The notes: a model not told the origin generated them from the sequence alone. A DNA stretch of 64,000 nucleotides from JAHCIE01 sp034431435 (GCA_034431435.1 DAOUDG010000002.1:41881-105880); one strand, 5' to 3'. Shown: positions 32,476 to 41,061, counted from the first letter of the stretch. Numbers and translations are program-made.

Positions 32476-33090
32476 TCACCGGGTGGGAGAGGTCGCAAAG
32501 AACCGCCGCGCCTCGATGAAGACGGGGATGCCGCGCAGGACGGTCAGCCCCACCACAAACAGCGTCAGCCACCAGGCGAGGTTGTCGAGGGCGGGCAACC
32601 ACGCTGCCTGCGGCGTGCCGGGCCAGGCCACGTGGGCGGCGGCCAGCAGGGCCAGGTAGACGAAGGCAACGGTCTTCGCTATCCCGTAGAGGGCGCGCAT
32701 GGGGCGGTTGCTGACCAAAATCTGCCCCCAGCGCGACTGCATCATGCCGAAAGCCGTCTCGCCCTTCGCCAGTACGTAGGACCGCAGCGCATCCGTCATG
32801 ACGCCCCTGGCGATGACGATGATGGGCGCCCACAGGGGAACCAGCCCCAGGTAGGCGTAGACCACCCACAGCGCCTGTTCCACCACGCGATCGACGGCGA
32901 TATCCAGCACGCTCCCCAGGTCACTGACCTCGTCCCAGGCGCGGGCCACGATGCCGTCGATGCCGTCCAACGCGATGACCAGGATGATCAGCCCGGCGGC
33001 GACCAGCCGCGCCGTCGCATTCGCCTGAAGCAGGAGCAGAATCGCCAGCGCCAACCAGAGCAGGCGACTGAGGGTAATCGCGTTGGCCAC
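32476..33090 (-). CDS. CDP-alcohol phosphatidyltransferase (PgsA-like)
   Basis: 204 aa with about five helices. The full motif is present: DGIVAR, eight residues, G, three, D, three, D (DGIVARAWDEVSDLGSVLDI and the following AVD). It transfers a phosphatidyl group from CDP-diacylglycerol to an alcohol, for example glycerol-3-phosphate. The GTG start has GAGGTGA six nt upstream. Its last about 61 codons are copied at 31813-31996. It precedes no obvious lipid gene, so the acceptor is not known. Confidence 0.9.
   Translation of the reverse strand: MANAITLSRLLWLALAILLLLQANATARLVAAGLIILVIALDGIDGIVARAWDEVSDLGSVLDIAVDRVVEQALWVVYAYLGLVPLWAPIIVIARGVMTDALRSYVLAKGETAFGMMQSRWGQILVSNRPMRALYGIAKTVAFVYLALLAAAHVAWPGTPQAAWLPALDNLAWWLTLFVVGLTVLRGIPVFIEARRFFATSPTR
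32498..32681. repeat. 184-bp direct repeat, parental copy
   Basis: This copy lies inside the intact phosphatidyltransferase gene; the second copy is 31813-31996 in the same orientation. The 501 bp between them hold the glutaredoxin-like gene. Mismatches visible: near 32504, one in ACGGGG against ACGAGG, and two close to the right end. Confidence 0.9.
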
Positions 33091-33135
33091 GGCTGTTCAC
33101 CTCGCACTCGAAGCCACCACTGCGCAGGCGTCTCG

Positions 33136-35778
33136 CTAAGTCTCGGCGGGGGGGTGGGCCGCCTTCGCCTCGGCCACGAGACGTTCCGCCAGGGCGCGCT
33201 CCTCGCCGTCGTCGCTGATGTCGCCGTCGAGGCGGGCGTCGCGCAGCTTGCCGAGAATCTCGCGGTAGACCGGTCCCGGTGGTAGGCCCATCGCACGCAG
33301 GGCGTCGCCACGTAGTGTGGGCCGCACGCGGAATAGGGTGTCCAGGGAGCGGTCCAGGCGGGCGCGCAGGGCGGGGTTTGCCTCGGCGACGCGCAACACG
33401 CACAGCGCGGCGCGTGAGAAGGGTTCCAGGAGGCGCACCAGGGCGCGGTCTGACAGATCGGGGACGGTCAACCTGGGCAGACAGGCGCGCAAGGCAACCA
33501 CTTCCCGCAGCAGGCGCAGGTCAACGCGGCTGAGCTTCAGCGCCAGCGCCATCCCCTCGATGGCGGTCGCGTCCAGGTCGTAGGCCACCAGGGCCAGGCT
33601 GTAGGGGGCGGGGACGCGGTTCGCGTCGGCCAGGGCAGCGTCGGCGACGATGGTCTGGTCCACCGCGCGTGTCGCCAGGCAGCCGGGCGCCTCGCGCAGG
33701 CGCGTCAGGCGCGCCTCGATGGCGGGCGTCCAGCCCAGGGCGGGGTGGATGGTCGCCAGCACTGCCAGCTCATCGAGACGCCGTAAGGCGCGCGAGGGCA
33801 CATCCCGAGGCTCCTCCAGGATACGGTACAGCTCGTGGCGAATGCGGTCGCCGCTGGTACGCTCCAGCAGACCCACCGCGTCGGCGACCAGTTCCTCGGT
33901 GCGCGGCTCGATGCGAAAGGCGAGGCGCTGCTCCAGGCGCACCGCGCGCAGGATGCGGGTCGGGTCCTCCACGAAGCTCAGGCTGTGCAGCACGCGCACC
34001 AGCTCGCGCCGCAGGTCGGCCTGGCCGCCGTAGAAGTCGAGCAACTGGCCGTAGCGGTCGGGGTTGAGGGCCATCGCCATCGTGTTGATGGTGAAGTCGC
34101 GGCGGTGCAGGTCGAGCTTGATGGAGCTTTCCTCGACCGTCGGCAGGGCGGTTGGCTCGGCGTAGAACTCGGTGCGCGCCGTCACGAAGTCGAGGGGTGG
34201 CTGCTCGGGGCGTGGCGGAATCCAGTGCGCTGTGCCGAAGGTGCGATGGTAGCGCGCCTCGCCGCCGTGGGCGGCCACCAGCGCCCGCACCAGGACCAGG
34301 GCGTCGCCCTCCACGACCAGGTCGATGTCGGTGGCGACGCGGGGCGCATCCAGCAGCAGGTCGCGCACGAAGCCGCCAACCACATACAGGCTGTAGCTCA
34401 GGCTCTGTGCCGCCTGGCTGGCCTGATGAATCAATTCCAGAGCGGCAGGCGTCAGGCGCGCCTCGAAGCGTTGCGCCAGTTCCGCATCGGGCATCGCCTC
34501 GGCCAGATGGCCCGCCTGGTGCTTGAGCAGGTCAGTGCGGGTGACGATACCCACCAGCCGCCCATCCTCCACCACCGGCACCTGCCCCACATCGTGGTCG
34601 AGCATAACCCGTTGCAGGTGAGCCAGTGTGTCGCTGGGCACGACCTGGATTGGCCCCTTGCGCATGTAGGTCGTGACCGGCGTAGCCGTCAGGCCGTGGC
34701 GCATCGCGCGATCGATGTCCCGCCGCGTGACGACTCCCACCACCTGGCCGTCGTCGGTGACGGGGAAACCCTCGTGGCCGAACAGACCCATCTGGCGCGC
34801 GGCCTCGCCGACCGTCGCCGTGGCGGGGACGGTACGCACCGCTCCCCGCGACATGATGCCGGCCACTGTTGGCCCTGGCGGCGCAATCTCACCCAGTACG
34901 GCCAGCAGCTGGTCGTGAATGTCACCGATGTCGGCGTCGCGGACCAGGGCCGCCGCTGCCCGGCTGTGGCCGCCGCCGCTGAAGCGCCGCGCCACCTCAC
35001 CCACGTCTACGTGGTCGTTGGTGCTACGGGCGATGATGTGCACCCGGTCTTCGATCGCAACGACCAGGAAGATGGCGTCGGGGTCGAACAGGTCGCGCAG
35101 GCGGTGGGCCAGGGTCGAGATCTCGTTGACGACGGTGGGCGCGGTGGCCGTGGCGACGACGATACGGTACGCGCCGAAGGTGTGAGTCTCGGCGGCGCGA
35201 GTCAGCTGGTCCAGCAGATTCTGCTGGGCGTCGCTGAGTGGATGGTAGAGGTAGGCGCGCGCCTCGTCCAGGTCTGCGCCGTGGTCGAGTAGCCAGGCGA
35301 CGGCGCGGGCATCGCGGGCGGTGGTGTTGCCGTAGGTCAGGGCGCCGGTGTCTTCGTACAGGCCGAGCAGCAGCAGCGTGGCCTCCACGGGCGTGACGGC
35401 GATGTCCGCGTCGGCCAGCTTCTCCACGAAGAGGGTCGTGCACGCGCCAGTTTCCTCGCCCTCAAAGGTCATGCTTGGAGCCAGCTCGCGGGTCAGCGGG
35501 TGGTGATCAATCAGGCGCACGGGCGTGTTAGGCTTCATCCCCCGCACCTGCACCACACCCTGGGCATCGACGACGGTAGCCGCCTCGACGGTGCGGCGCG
35601 GCAACTGGCCGCGGCGACGGAAGGGGAGCGCGCTGGCGTGGCGGGTGACGAAGTCCTGGACGTTGCGGTTGAGGCGCTGCGGCAGGATTGGCAGGGCGCG
35701 GGGATCGAGCTTCCACGCCCCCAGTTGACTGGCGACGGCGTCGAAATCGGCGTTCTCGTGGCTCAGGATGACGCGCAT
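33136..35778 (-). CDS. DHH-CBS-tRNA nucleotidyltransferase fusion (probable A-adding enzyme)
   Basis: About 880 aa. A DHH phosphoesterase domain (NADFDA 9-14, DHH 91-93, DHHA1 with GGGHS near 268-272) is followed by two CBS domains (about 305-420). From about 460 there is a class II poly(A) polymerase/CCA-type head with GGFVRD, the metal-binding DID (484-486) and RRDFTINTMA, then helical tRNA-binding parts. This layout is known for A-adding enzymes that work with a separate CC-adding enzyme, as in Aquifex. ATG 35778 is fixed by the domain start and by a TATAAT placed for a leaderless mRNA; the open frame extends to 36183 but overlaps the ABC gene. Confidence 0.9.
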   Translation of the reverse strand: MRVILSHENADFDAVASQLGAWKLDPRALPILPQRLNRNVQDFVTRHASALPFRRRGQLPRRTVEAATVVDAQGVVQVRGMKPNTPVRLIDHHPLTRELAPSMTFEGEETGACTTLFVEKLADADIAVTPVEATLLLLGLYEDTGALTYGNTTARDARAVAWLLDHGADLDEARAYLYHPLSDAQQNLLDQLTRAAETHTFGAYRIVVATATAPTVVNEISTLAHRLRDLFDPDAIFLVVAIEDRVHIIARSTNDHVDVGEVARRFSGGGHSRAAAALVRDADIGDIHDQLLAVLGEIAPPGPTVAGIMSRGAVRTVPATATVGEAARQMGLFGHEGFPVTDDGQVVGVVTRRDIDRAMRHGLTATPVTTYMRKGPIQVVPSDTLAHLQRVMLDHDVGQVPVVEDGRLVGIVTRTDLLKHQAGHLAEAMPDAELAQRFEARLTPAALELIHQASQAAQSLSYSLYVVGGFVRDLLLDAPRVATDIDLVVEGDALVLVRALVAAHGGEARYHRTFGTAHWIPPRPEQPPLDFVTARTEFYAEPTALPTVEESSIKLDLHRRDFTINTMAMALNPDRYGQLLDFYGGQADLRRELVRVLHSLSFVEDPTRILRAVRLEQRLAFRIEPRTEELVADAVGLLERTSGDRIRHELYRILEEPRDVPSRALRRLDELAVLATIHPALGWTPAIEARLTRLREAPGCLATRAVDQTIVADAALADANRVPAPYSLALVAYDLDATAIEGMALALKLSRVDLRLLREVVALRACLPRLTVPDLSDRALVRLLEPFSRAALCVLRVAEANPALRARLDRSLDTLFRVRPTLRGDALRAMGLPPGPVYREILGKLRDARLDGDISDDGEERALAERLVAEAKAAHPPAET

Positions 35779-35784
35779 GCCCCA

Positions 35785-35790
35785 ATTATA
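35785..35790 (-). promoter_or_regulatory. -10 element giving a leaderless mRNA for the DHH-CBS-NTase gene
   Basis: TATAAT on the minus strand ends 6 nt before the ATG, so transcription would begin at or next to the start codon. There is no Shine-Dalgarno sequence. The -35 region at 17 bp is poor (TTCAAC). Confidence 0.6.
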
Positions 35791-35881
35791 CGGGAGACGG
35801 GAGAGGAGTTGAAGGTGAAAGGTTGAACGTGTGGGGACGACGACACATCGGCCAGGGAGCGTGAGGCCTGGGTGGTGGTGG

Positions 35882-36955
35882 TCAGGACGGGAGAACGACA
35901 GGCGACTGGGAGACTGTCGCCAGCGCGAACACCGGCACGGCCGCCGGGCGGACGTGGACGTGGACCTGCGCGCCGACAGGCAACAGCCGCCCACCAACCT
36001 GGGTGACGCGGACCAGCGCGCCGGAACGCAGCCGCACCCGATACAGCGTATCTGCACCGCGAAAGACGCGCTCATCGACTGTGCCCTGACCGGCGCGGGC
36101 CAGTTCCAGCACCAGGTCCTCGGGCCGCAACAACACCTCGACGGCGGTCGCGCCGGGGTCGTCCAGGGCCAGTAGCGGGCCAAGCTCGGTATCCACTACC
36201 TTGCCGTCGGCGCGGCCAGGCAGGAAGTTGGCCTGGCCGACGAAGCCCGCCACGAAGCGGCTGCGCGGTTGGCTGTACAGCTCGTCGGGTGAGCCGACCT
36301 GCTCCAGCCGCCCGTGGTTGAGGACGGCGATACGGTCGGCGACGGCGAAGGCGTCCTGCTGGTCGTGGGTGACGAGGATGGCCGTCAGCCCGGAGCGGCG
36401 CAGGATGCCCACCAACTCGGCGCGCATCTGCTGGCGCAGGTCGGCGTCGAGGTTGCTGAAGGGTTCATCGAGGAGGAGCAGGCGCGGCTGGGGGGCCAGA
36501 GCGCGGGCGATGGCGACGCGCTGCTGCTGGCCGCCCGATAGCTCGTGGGGATAGCGGTTGGCGTAGTCGAGCAACTCCACTAGGCCCAGCACCTCGCCAG
36601 TGCGGGCGCGGCGGGCGTCCCTGGGCATCTTTGTCAGCCCGAAGGCAACGTTGTCGGCCACGCTCAGGTGGGGGAAGAGGGCGTAGTCCTGGAAGACCAT
36701 GCCAATGCCGCGCTTTTCGGGCGGCAGCCACACGCCAGGGCCGGCCACCAGGCGGTCGTAGAGCGCGACCTCGCCCGTGTTGGGGCGCTCGAAGCCGCCG
36801 ATGAGGCGCAGCGTCGTCGTCTTGCCACAGCCGCTCGGCCCAAGCAGAACGAACAGCTCGCCGTCGCCCACGGTCAGCGAAAGGTCGTACACCGCCGGGC
36901 GGTCGCCGGCGGTGTACTGGCGTGATACGTTGTGTAGCCGAACCGCGTCTGTCAT
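35882..36955 (-). CDS. ABC transporter ATP-binding protein with TOBE domain (PotA/FbpC/CysA type)
   Basis: 357 aa. Walker A GPSGCGKTT (39-47), LSGGQQQR signature, LLLLDEP Walker B and LVTHDQ H-loop. The C-terminal about 110 residues form a TOBE-like domain that regulates or binds ligand in importers of iron, spermidine, sulfate, molybdate or sugars. It stands alone with no permease or binding protein within the window, so its transporter is elsewhere. ATG 36955; no clear promoter seen. Confidence 0.92.
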   Translation of the reverse strand: MTDAVRLHNVSRQYTAGDRPAVYDLSLTVGDGELFVLLGPSGCGKTTTLRLIGGFERPNTGEVALYDRLVAGPGVWLPPEKRGIGMVFQDYALFPHLSVADNVAFGLTKMPRDARRARTGEVLGLVELLDYANRYPHELSGGQQQRVAIARALAPQPRLLLLDEPFSNLDADLRQQMRAELVGILRRSGLTAILVTHDQQDAFAVADRIAVLNHGRLEQVGSPDELYSQPRSRFVAGFVGQANFLPGRADGKVVDTELGPLLALDDPGATAVEVLLRPEDLVLELARAGQGTVDERVFRGADTLYRVRLRSGALVRVTQVGGRLLPVGAQVHVHVRPAAVPVFALATVSQSPVVLPS

Positions 36956-37007
36956 GCCCCGTCCCCGCGTCGCATCGGTGAGATTCTAGCGCGGACGGGG
37001 GGGCGGG

Positions 37008-37676
37008 TCAAACCTTCTTCAGCCAGACATCCATCCCGATGCCTTCGCGTTGGATGTCGGCCGCGCCGAAGCGACTCTGGGCGACCAGCGCCCCGAAGGC
37101 GTCCACCGTGTAGGCGCGCTTGAGCAACATGAACTTGAAGGCGCCCTTGGTGAGGAGGCTGTTGACGGTACTCAAGCCCATGCTATCCACATGCTGATTG
37201 ACATCGGCCTCGGACGCATCGTTCCGCAGATCGTTGATGAGCGCCTGGCCGCCAGCCTTGAGCACGCGATGCATCTCGTTGAGCGCGCCCACGGGGTCGG
37301 CGAAGTTCTTGAAGGCGGCGCGACAGACGATGAAGTCGAAACTGTTGTCACCAAAGGGCATCTGACTGGCGTTGCCCTGCTGGAAATCGACCCGAACGCC
37401 CGCCTCGGCAGCTTTCTGGCGGGCGATCCGAACGAAGCTGGCGCTGATGTCGAGGCCCACCACGGACTGGCGGCCCAGGCGCGCCAGCTCGATTGCCAGA
37501 TAGCCCGGCCCCGGCGCGACCTCGAGCGCCCGGCCGCCCCTCGGGGCGGTCTCGCTGATGCGACGCGCCAGTCGCTGGAAGTCGGGCATCTGGCTCCTGG
37601 TGCTGTTCGCGTACCAGGTGGCAATTGGCCCTTCCATGCCCATGCCGATATAGCCCTTCGTCGTCGACGCTGTCAT
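37008..37676 (-). CDS. Class I SAM-dependent methyltransferase
   Basis: 222 aa. Motif I is LEVAPGPGYLAIEL (about 51-64, binding SAM), followed by GLDISASF (acidic tip), FQQGNASQMPF (motif IV region) and VLKAGGQALI. It resembles UbiE/menaquinone-type and small-molecule methyltransferases. AGGAGGG precedes ATG 37676. It is the last gene of the long run that starts at 47158, after a hairpin at 37708-37738 that may uncouple it. Substrate unknown. Confidence 0.88.
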   Translation of the reverse strand: MTASTTKGYIGMGMEGPIATWYANSTRSQMPDFQRLARRISETAPRGGRALEVAPGPGYLAIELARLGRQSVVGLDISASFVRIARQKAAEAGVRVDFQQGNASQMPFGDNSFDFIVCRAAFKNFADPVGALNEMHRVLKAGGQALINDLRNDASEADVNQHVDSMGLSTVNSLLTKGAFKFMLLKRAYTVDAFGALVAQSRFGAADIQREGIGMDVWLKKV

Positions 37677-37707
37677 GGGATACCCTCCTGAATCCAGCCG
37701 AGGCGTG

Positions 37708-37738
37708 TGGTTCCCTCGCCCCGTGGCGGAGGGAACCA
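37708..37738 (-). terminator. Hairpin between the SHOCT-like gene and the methyltransferase
   Basis: TGGTTCCCTC pairs with GAGGGAACCA (10 bp) with an inner CGCC/GGCG stem. No U-tract follows on the minus strand. It may be a processing or partial termination site 36 nt past the SHOCT-like stop. Confidence 0.4.
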
Positions 37739-37773
37739 GCCTCGCTCCGACCTCTGACGCCCGGCTGCTCTCG

Positions 37774-38124
37774 CTACAGCGCGTCTAGCAAGCGCGCCGC
37801 ATCGTCGGGGGAGAGCTTGCCTTCCTCGACCATGCGCAGGATGGCGAGTCGCTCTTCCTCGTGGCCGGGCGAGCGCGGCTCGGCGGGCGCGCCCCCGGAC
37901 CGAAAGCCGGCCGCCAGCGTGGTCGCGTAGCCCACCAGGCCCGGAATGTCCATGCCCCGCACACCGCGCTTGATGGCCTCGACCGTCGGCATGAGGTTCT
38001 GGTCGACAGCCCATTCCGCCTGACGGCGCGCATCTCGAATCTGCGTCTCGATATCCCGCTCCATCATGCGCTGCCACTTCTCATGCCGCCGCTGGCGGTG
38101 TCGGTGACGCTCCTCGCCGCACAC
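37774..38124 (-). CDS. SHOCT-like domain protein (short)
   Basis: About 116 aa. A basic, His-rich N-terminus (RHRHRQRRHEKW) and a helical middle precede a C-terminal SHOCT-like module: RLAILRMVEEGKLSPDDAARLLDAL (read in two parts, RLAILRMVEEGKLSP and DDAARLLDAL). GTG 38124 is chosen because AAGGAGG lies 5 nt upstream, directly after the previous stop. It is the last of four SHOCT-like genes in a row. These modules are short helical oligomerisation elements usually joined to membrane or regulatory domains. Function unknown. Confidence 0.75.
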   Translation of the reverse strand: MCGEERHRHRQRRHEKWQRMMERDIETQIRDARRQAEWAVDQNLMPTVEAIKRGVRGMDIPGLVGYATTLAAGFRSGGAPAEPRSPGHEEERLAILRMVEEGKLSPDDAARLLDAL

Positions 38125-38134
38125 ATGGCCCTCC

Positions 38135-39118
38135 TTAAGGGTTAGTTCCACTCATCAGCTTCACGGCCTCTTCGACACTGATCTCGCCCCGGTCGACGGC
38201 CTCCAGAATTTCCATGTTGGTCCTCGGCCGCGCCACCTGGGGTGGCGGAGGCGGCGGAGGCGCGGGGGGCGGTGGGGGTGGCGGAGATGGCTGCCACGCC
38301 GCCTGGGCCACCGTCGCTGGCGGTGCGGCCACGCCGTCGCCGCGCACGACGAGTGTGCCGTTGACGGTGCTGTAGGCCACGTGGGCCGAGGGCGTCCCGT
38401 CGCCGACCACGCCCCGCCAGCCCCCGCGCCCACTGGCGGTGGGCTGGTGAGGCGTCTCGAAGTGGGTGCGCAGCATCACGCCCGACGCCTCTAGCTCGGC
38501 AGCCACACCCGCGGCCAGGGTCAGCGCCAACTCACCATTGACGGTACGCGCCCTGACATCCGTCCCGCTGGCGAGCGGCTCGACGCTGATGAGGCCGTTG
38601 ACCGTCTCGGCGGTGACACTCTGCGGGTGACCGCCGCGGAAGGCGATGCCGCCGTTGGCTGTGTACACCTCTACCTGACCCGCCACCTGGGTCAGTTCCA
38701 CGTGGCCGTTGGTAGCCTCGGCGCGCACCGCACCCTCGCAGTCGCTGACGGCCACCGGCCCGTGGACGCTAGACACTTCGATCGCGCCGCGCAGGCCACT
38801 GATCCTCAGCGGTCCCTGGACCGCCCTGGCTGTCAGCCGCGTCGCGCGGGGCACGCGCAGGGCGTACTCCACCTCGGCGATCGCCTCCTTGTTGCCACGG
38901 CCGAAGATACCTGTCTCACGGTCGATCTCAGTGCGCGCGCTGACCCACTGGCCCTCGCCCTCGAGGATGACCCGCGCGTTCTCGCCGCGACGGATGGCGA
39001 CAACGTGGACCTGGGGCTGGTCCCAACTCTCGACCGTCACCGCGCCGTGGACACTCTCGATGCTGACCTGAGCCTCCAACCCCGTAGCAAAGACCTGTTC
39101 GATGCGCTCGTCCGTCAT
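38135..39118 (-). CDS. DUF4097-like beta-repeat protein with C-terminal SHOCT-like module
   Basis: About 327 aa. Residues about 15-245 are short beta-strands of the DUF4097 type (GAVTVESW, GPLRISGLRG, GAIEVSSVHG, GHVELTQVAG, NGLISVEPL), predicting a stacked beta-helix. A linker of almost pure proline (about 270-300) leads to MEILEAVDRGEISVEEAVKL, a SHOCT-like module. There is no signal peptide or transmembrane helix, so it should stay in the cytoplasm. Its ATG lies one base after the preceding stop. The role is unknown; scaffold or bactofilin-like polymer is a guess. Confidence 0.78.
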   Translation of the reverse strand: MTDERIEQVFATGLEAQVSIESVHGAVTVESWDQPQVHVVAIRRGENARVILEGEGQWVSARTEIDRETGIFGRGNKEAIAEVEYALRVPRATRLTARAVQGPLRISGLRGAIEVSSVHGPVAVSDCEGAVRAEATNGHVELTQVAGQVEVYTANGGIAFRGGHPQSVTAETVNGLISVEPLASGTDVRARTVNGELALTLAAGVAAELEASGVMLRTHFETPHQPTASGRGGWRGVVGDGTPSAHVAYSTVNGTLVVRGDGVAAPPATVAQAAWQPSPPPPPPPAPPPPPPPQVARPRTNMEILEAVDRGEISVEEAVKLMSGTNP

Positions 39119-39119
39119 C

Positions 39120-40328
39120 TCAGCCTCCCAGGGCGTCCAGCAGGCGCGCCGCCTGCTCCGCGCTGATCTTGCGCTCCGACAGCATCTTGAGAATCGCCTC
39201 ACGCTCCTCGGCCGACGCCGCCACTGCGCGTTGGTTGGCTCCACTCCACATGGCCGTGAAGGTTGCCATGGGCGGGATAGGCGGCACGGGCGGCACGGGC
39301 GGCACGGGTGGAATAGGCGGCACGCCCTGCGCTCCTGCGCCCGCCACAGCCCACCGCGCGCGCCCGCGCCGGCCACGCTCCTCGCCAGCGATATACACCA
39401 CAGCATCGCCGTGGGCGCTGGCAGTGATCTCGCCGCCGCCTTCGCCGAGCCGTCCCACCAACTGCCGCCGCGTCTCGCTCTCCACCGTCAGGCCCAGCGA
39501 ACGGTCCCAGCGAATGGAGCCGTGGGCGCGCACGGTGAGTCGCAGCGGCCCCGGTCCGATGCCCAGCGCCACGTCGCCGTCGGTGTGGACGCTGTGGGTC
39601 TGGTCGGCGGCCAGACCTTGCAGCCGCGCGTCGCCGTTGACGTGGCGCGCCTCGACCGACCCACGCGCGTCGGTCACCGACAGGTCGCCATTGATCGTCT
39701 CCAACCGCACGTTGGTCGCGCCTGTGATCGCCACGTCGCCACGCACCGCCTGCAGGTTGACGTTACCGGCCACGGCCTCAATGTCGGCGTCGCCCATCAC
39801 CTGGGCCGCCACAACGTCGGCCGCCTCGTGAATCTCCAGGTCGCCCATGACCGCCTGAAGGCGCACGCTGCCCGCCTGGTGAATCTCGGTGTCGCCCATC
39901 AGCTGACCCACATTCAGGTCGCCGACGCGGTGCGCCTCGAAGTCACCGCGCACCTGCCCGCCCTCGACCGCGCCGGCATTACGTATCTCGCAATCGCCCG
40001 CGATCTGGCTGAAGGCCAGCGCGCCCAGGTTGCTGACGTCCAGATCGCCCATCGCCTGGGTCAGGCGCAGCCCGCCCAGATTGGTGGCGTCCAGATCGCC
40101 CGCAACCCGCTCGATTTCGACATTGGACCCCTGGGGGACACGCACGATTACGTCGTCGCCGCCGCGCAGGGTCAGCGCGCCGTCGCGCCACTCGGCGTCG
40201 GGCATCTCATCCTCGTCGGCGACGACGCTGACGCGGCTCTCCGCCCAGCCGATCACTTCCAGATCACCGCTCACATCCAGAATCTGCACCGCCACCGGTC
40301 CTTCGACCGGGAAAGTCTGCTCTGCCAT
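39120..40328 (-). CDS. Beta-repeat (DUF4097/adhesin-like) protein with C-terminal SHOCT-like module
   Basis: 402 aa. From about 15 to 260 a repeat of about 20 residues recurs with GDLD/GDLE/GDA at each turn (VAGDLDATNLG, AMGDLDVSNLG, VMGDLEIHEA, VRGDVAITGA), a clear beta-helix signature. A Gly/Ala and PPIPPVPPV linker (about 320-355) joins it to REAILKMLSERKISAEQA and RLLDALGG, a SHOCT-like module. No export signal. It has the same plan as the next gene, so both could interact through their modules. ATG 40328 lies 10 nt after the previous stop. Confidence 0.78.
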   Translation of the reverse strand: MAEQTFPVEGPVAVQILDVSGDLEVIGWAESRVSVVADEDEMPDAEWRDGALTLRGGDDVIVRVPQGSNVEIERVAGDLDATNLGGLRLTQAMGDLDVSNLGALAFSQIAGDCEIRNAGAVEGGQVRGDFEAHRVGDLNVGQLMGDTEIHQAGSVRLQAVMGDLEIHEAADVVAAQVMGDADIEAVAGNVNLQAVRGDVAITGATNVRLETINGDLSVTDARGSVEARHVNGDARLQGLAADQTHSVHTDGDVALGIGPGPLRLTVRAHGSIRWDRSLGLTVESETRRQLVGRLGEGGGEITASAHGDAVVYIAGEERGRRGRARWAVAGAGAQGVPPIPPVPPVPPVPPIPPMATFTAMWSGANQRAVAASAEEREAILKMLSERKISAEQAARLLDALGG

Positions 40329-40337
40329 ACCAGCCTC

Positions 40338-40730
40338 CTATTCGACGAAAATCTCGACTCGCTCGCCGTCCTCGTTGTCCTGGACTTCGATGATCTTGCC
40401 CTGCTGGCCGCTCTTGATGGCGTTCAGAATCTCGTCCAGATCGACGTTGACGGGAGATGCGAACTTGGCGCCAATCTTAGCGCCGATGCCCACCAGACTC
40501 ATTGGCACGTTGACGTTGACCTTGCGGCGGCCGGTGCGCATGTCGGTCACCCGAATGCACAGCCACTTACCCTGGCCCGCGCCGGGGCTGCTGATGACGG
40601 CGCTTGTCGTGCCCTGGGCGCGGGTCGCCCCCTTGAGAGCCTCCAGGAGCTTGGCCCCCTCGTCGGGGGTGATCTTGCCGTCCTCGATCATCTTCAGAAT
40701 CTGCATGCGCTCTTGCATCGCGTCGGACAT
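40338..40730 (-). CDS. SHOCT-like module protein, N-terminal module
   Basis: About 130 aa. Here the module is at the N-terminus (RMQILKMIEDGKITPDEGAK then LLEALKG, about 7-32). A linker and a small alpha/beta domain follow (GKWLCIRVTDMRTGRRKVN, MSLVGIGAKIGAKF, VNVDLDEILNAIKSG, EIFVE). This C-terminal part is typical of proteins annotated as SHOCT-like with a conserved Arg/Lys patch. ATG 40730 follows AAGGAAGG; an upstream frame to 40814 lacks such a site. It is the first of the four SHOCT-like genes. Confidence 0.8.
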   Translation of the reverse strand: MSDAMQERMQILKMIEDGKITPDEGAKLLEALKGATRAQGTTSAVISSPGAGQGKWLCIRVTDMRTGRRKVNVNVPMSLVGIGAKIGAKFASPVNVDLDEILNAIKSGQQGKIIEVQDNEDGERVEIFVE

Positions 40731-40821
40731 GGTAAGCCTTCCTTCTATGCTGACTATGCTGATGTTGCGGTTGTCGTCTTCTCTGGCCTCTCGCTCCTGG
40801 GACGAGGGAATCAACCTGCCC

Positions 40822-41061
40822 CTACATGTCGGGGGTCAGCGCGCGCCCGGCCAGAACCTGGGCGCGATACTCGGTACAGGCGTCGATCACGCGCCGCCGG
40901 GCCAGGTCAATCCGCGAGCCTGGGGCGGCCGGCAGGCTGCGCAGCGCGGCCACGGCGGCGTCGAAGGTAGCCAGGGCGGCGTGGGCATTCCGGTCCTGGC
41001 GGTAGCGGGCCGCCGCCGCATCCACCAGTTTCTCCACGTGCTCAATCGCTCCTCGTCGCAT
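40822..41061 (-). CDS. Small helical protein, unknown
   Basis: About 79 aa starting MRRGAIEHVEKLVDAAAARY, with GAGGAG seven nt before ATG 41061. It is all helical and Ala/Arg rich, with no membrane helix or known motif. It sits between the ABC-2 permease and the SHOCT-like genes on the same strand. It may be an accessory of one or the other. Confidence 0.6.
   Translation of the reverse strand: MRRGAIEHVEKLVDAAAARYRQDRNAHAALATFDAAVAALRSLPAAPGSRIDLARRRVIDACTEYRAQVLAGRALTPDM

Noticed and set aside
30645..32681. Insertion sequence or integron as source of the accessory patch
   Set aside because: No transposase, integrase, terminal inverted repeats or attC-like structure could be seen; only the direct repeat is supported.
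33835..35292. 485-codon open frame on the plus strand
   Set aside because: Antisense to the DHH-CBS-nucleotidyltransferase gene, whose domains are unmistakable on the minus strand.
35879..36183. N-terminal extension of the DHH-CBS-nucleotidyltransferase frame
   Set aside because: It overlaps the end of the ABC ATPase gene in another frame and has no homology to the DHH family; the DHH domain begins at ATG 35778.
39102..40970. 622-codon open frame on the plus strand
   Set aside because: It is antisense to the beta-repeat and SHOCT-like genes, has no ribosome site and reads as Arg/His/Val-rich low complexity, the usual result of high GC in the opposite frame.
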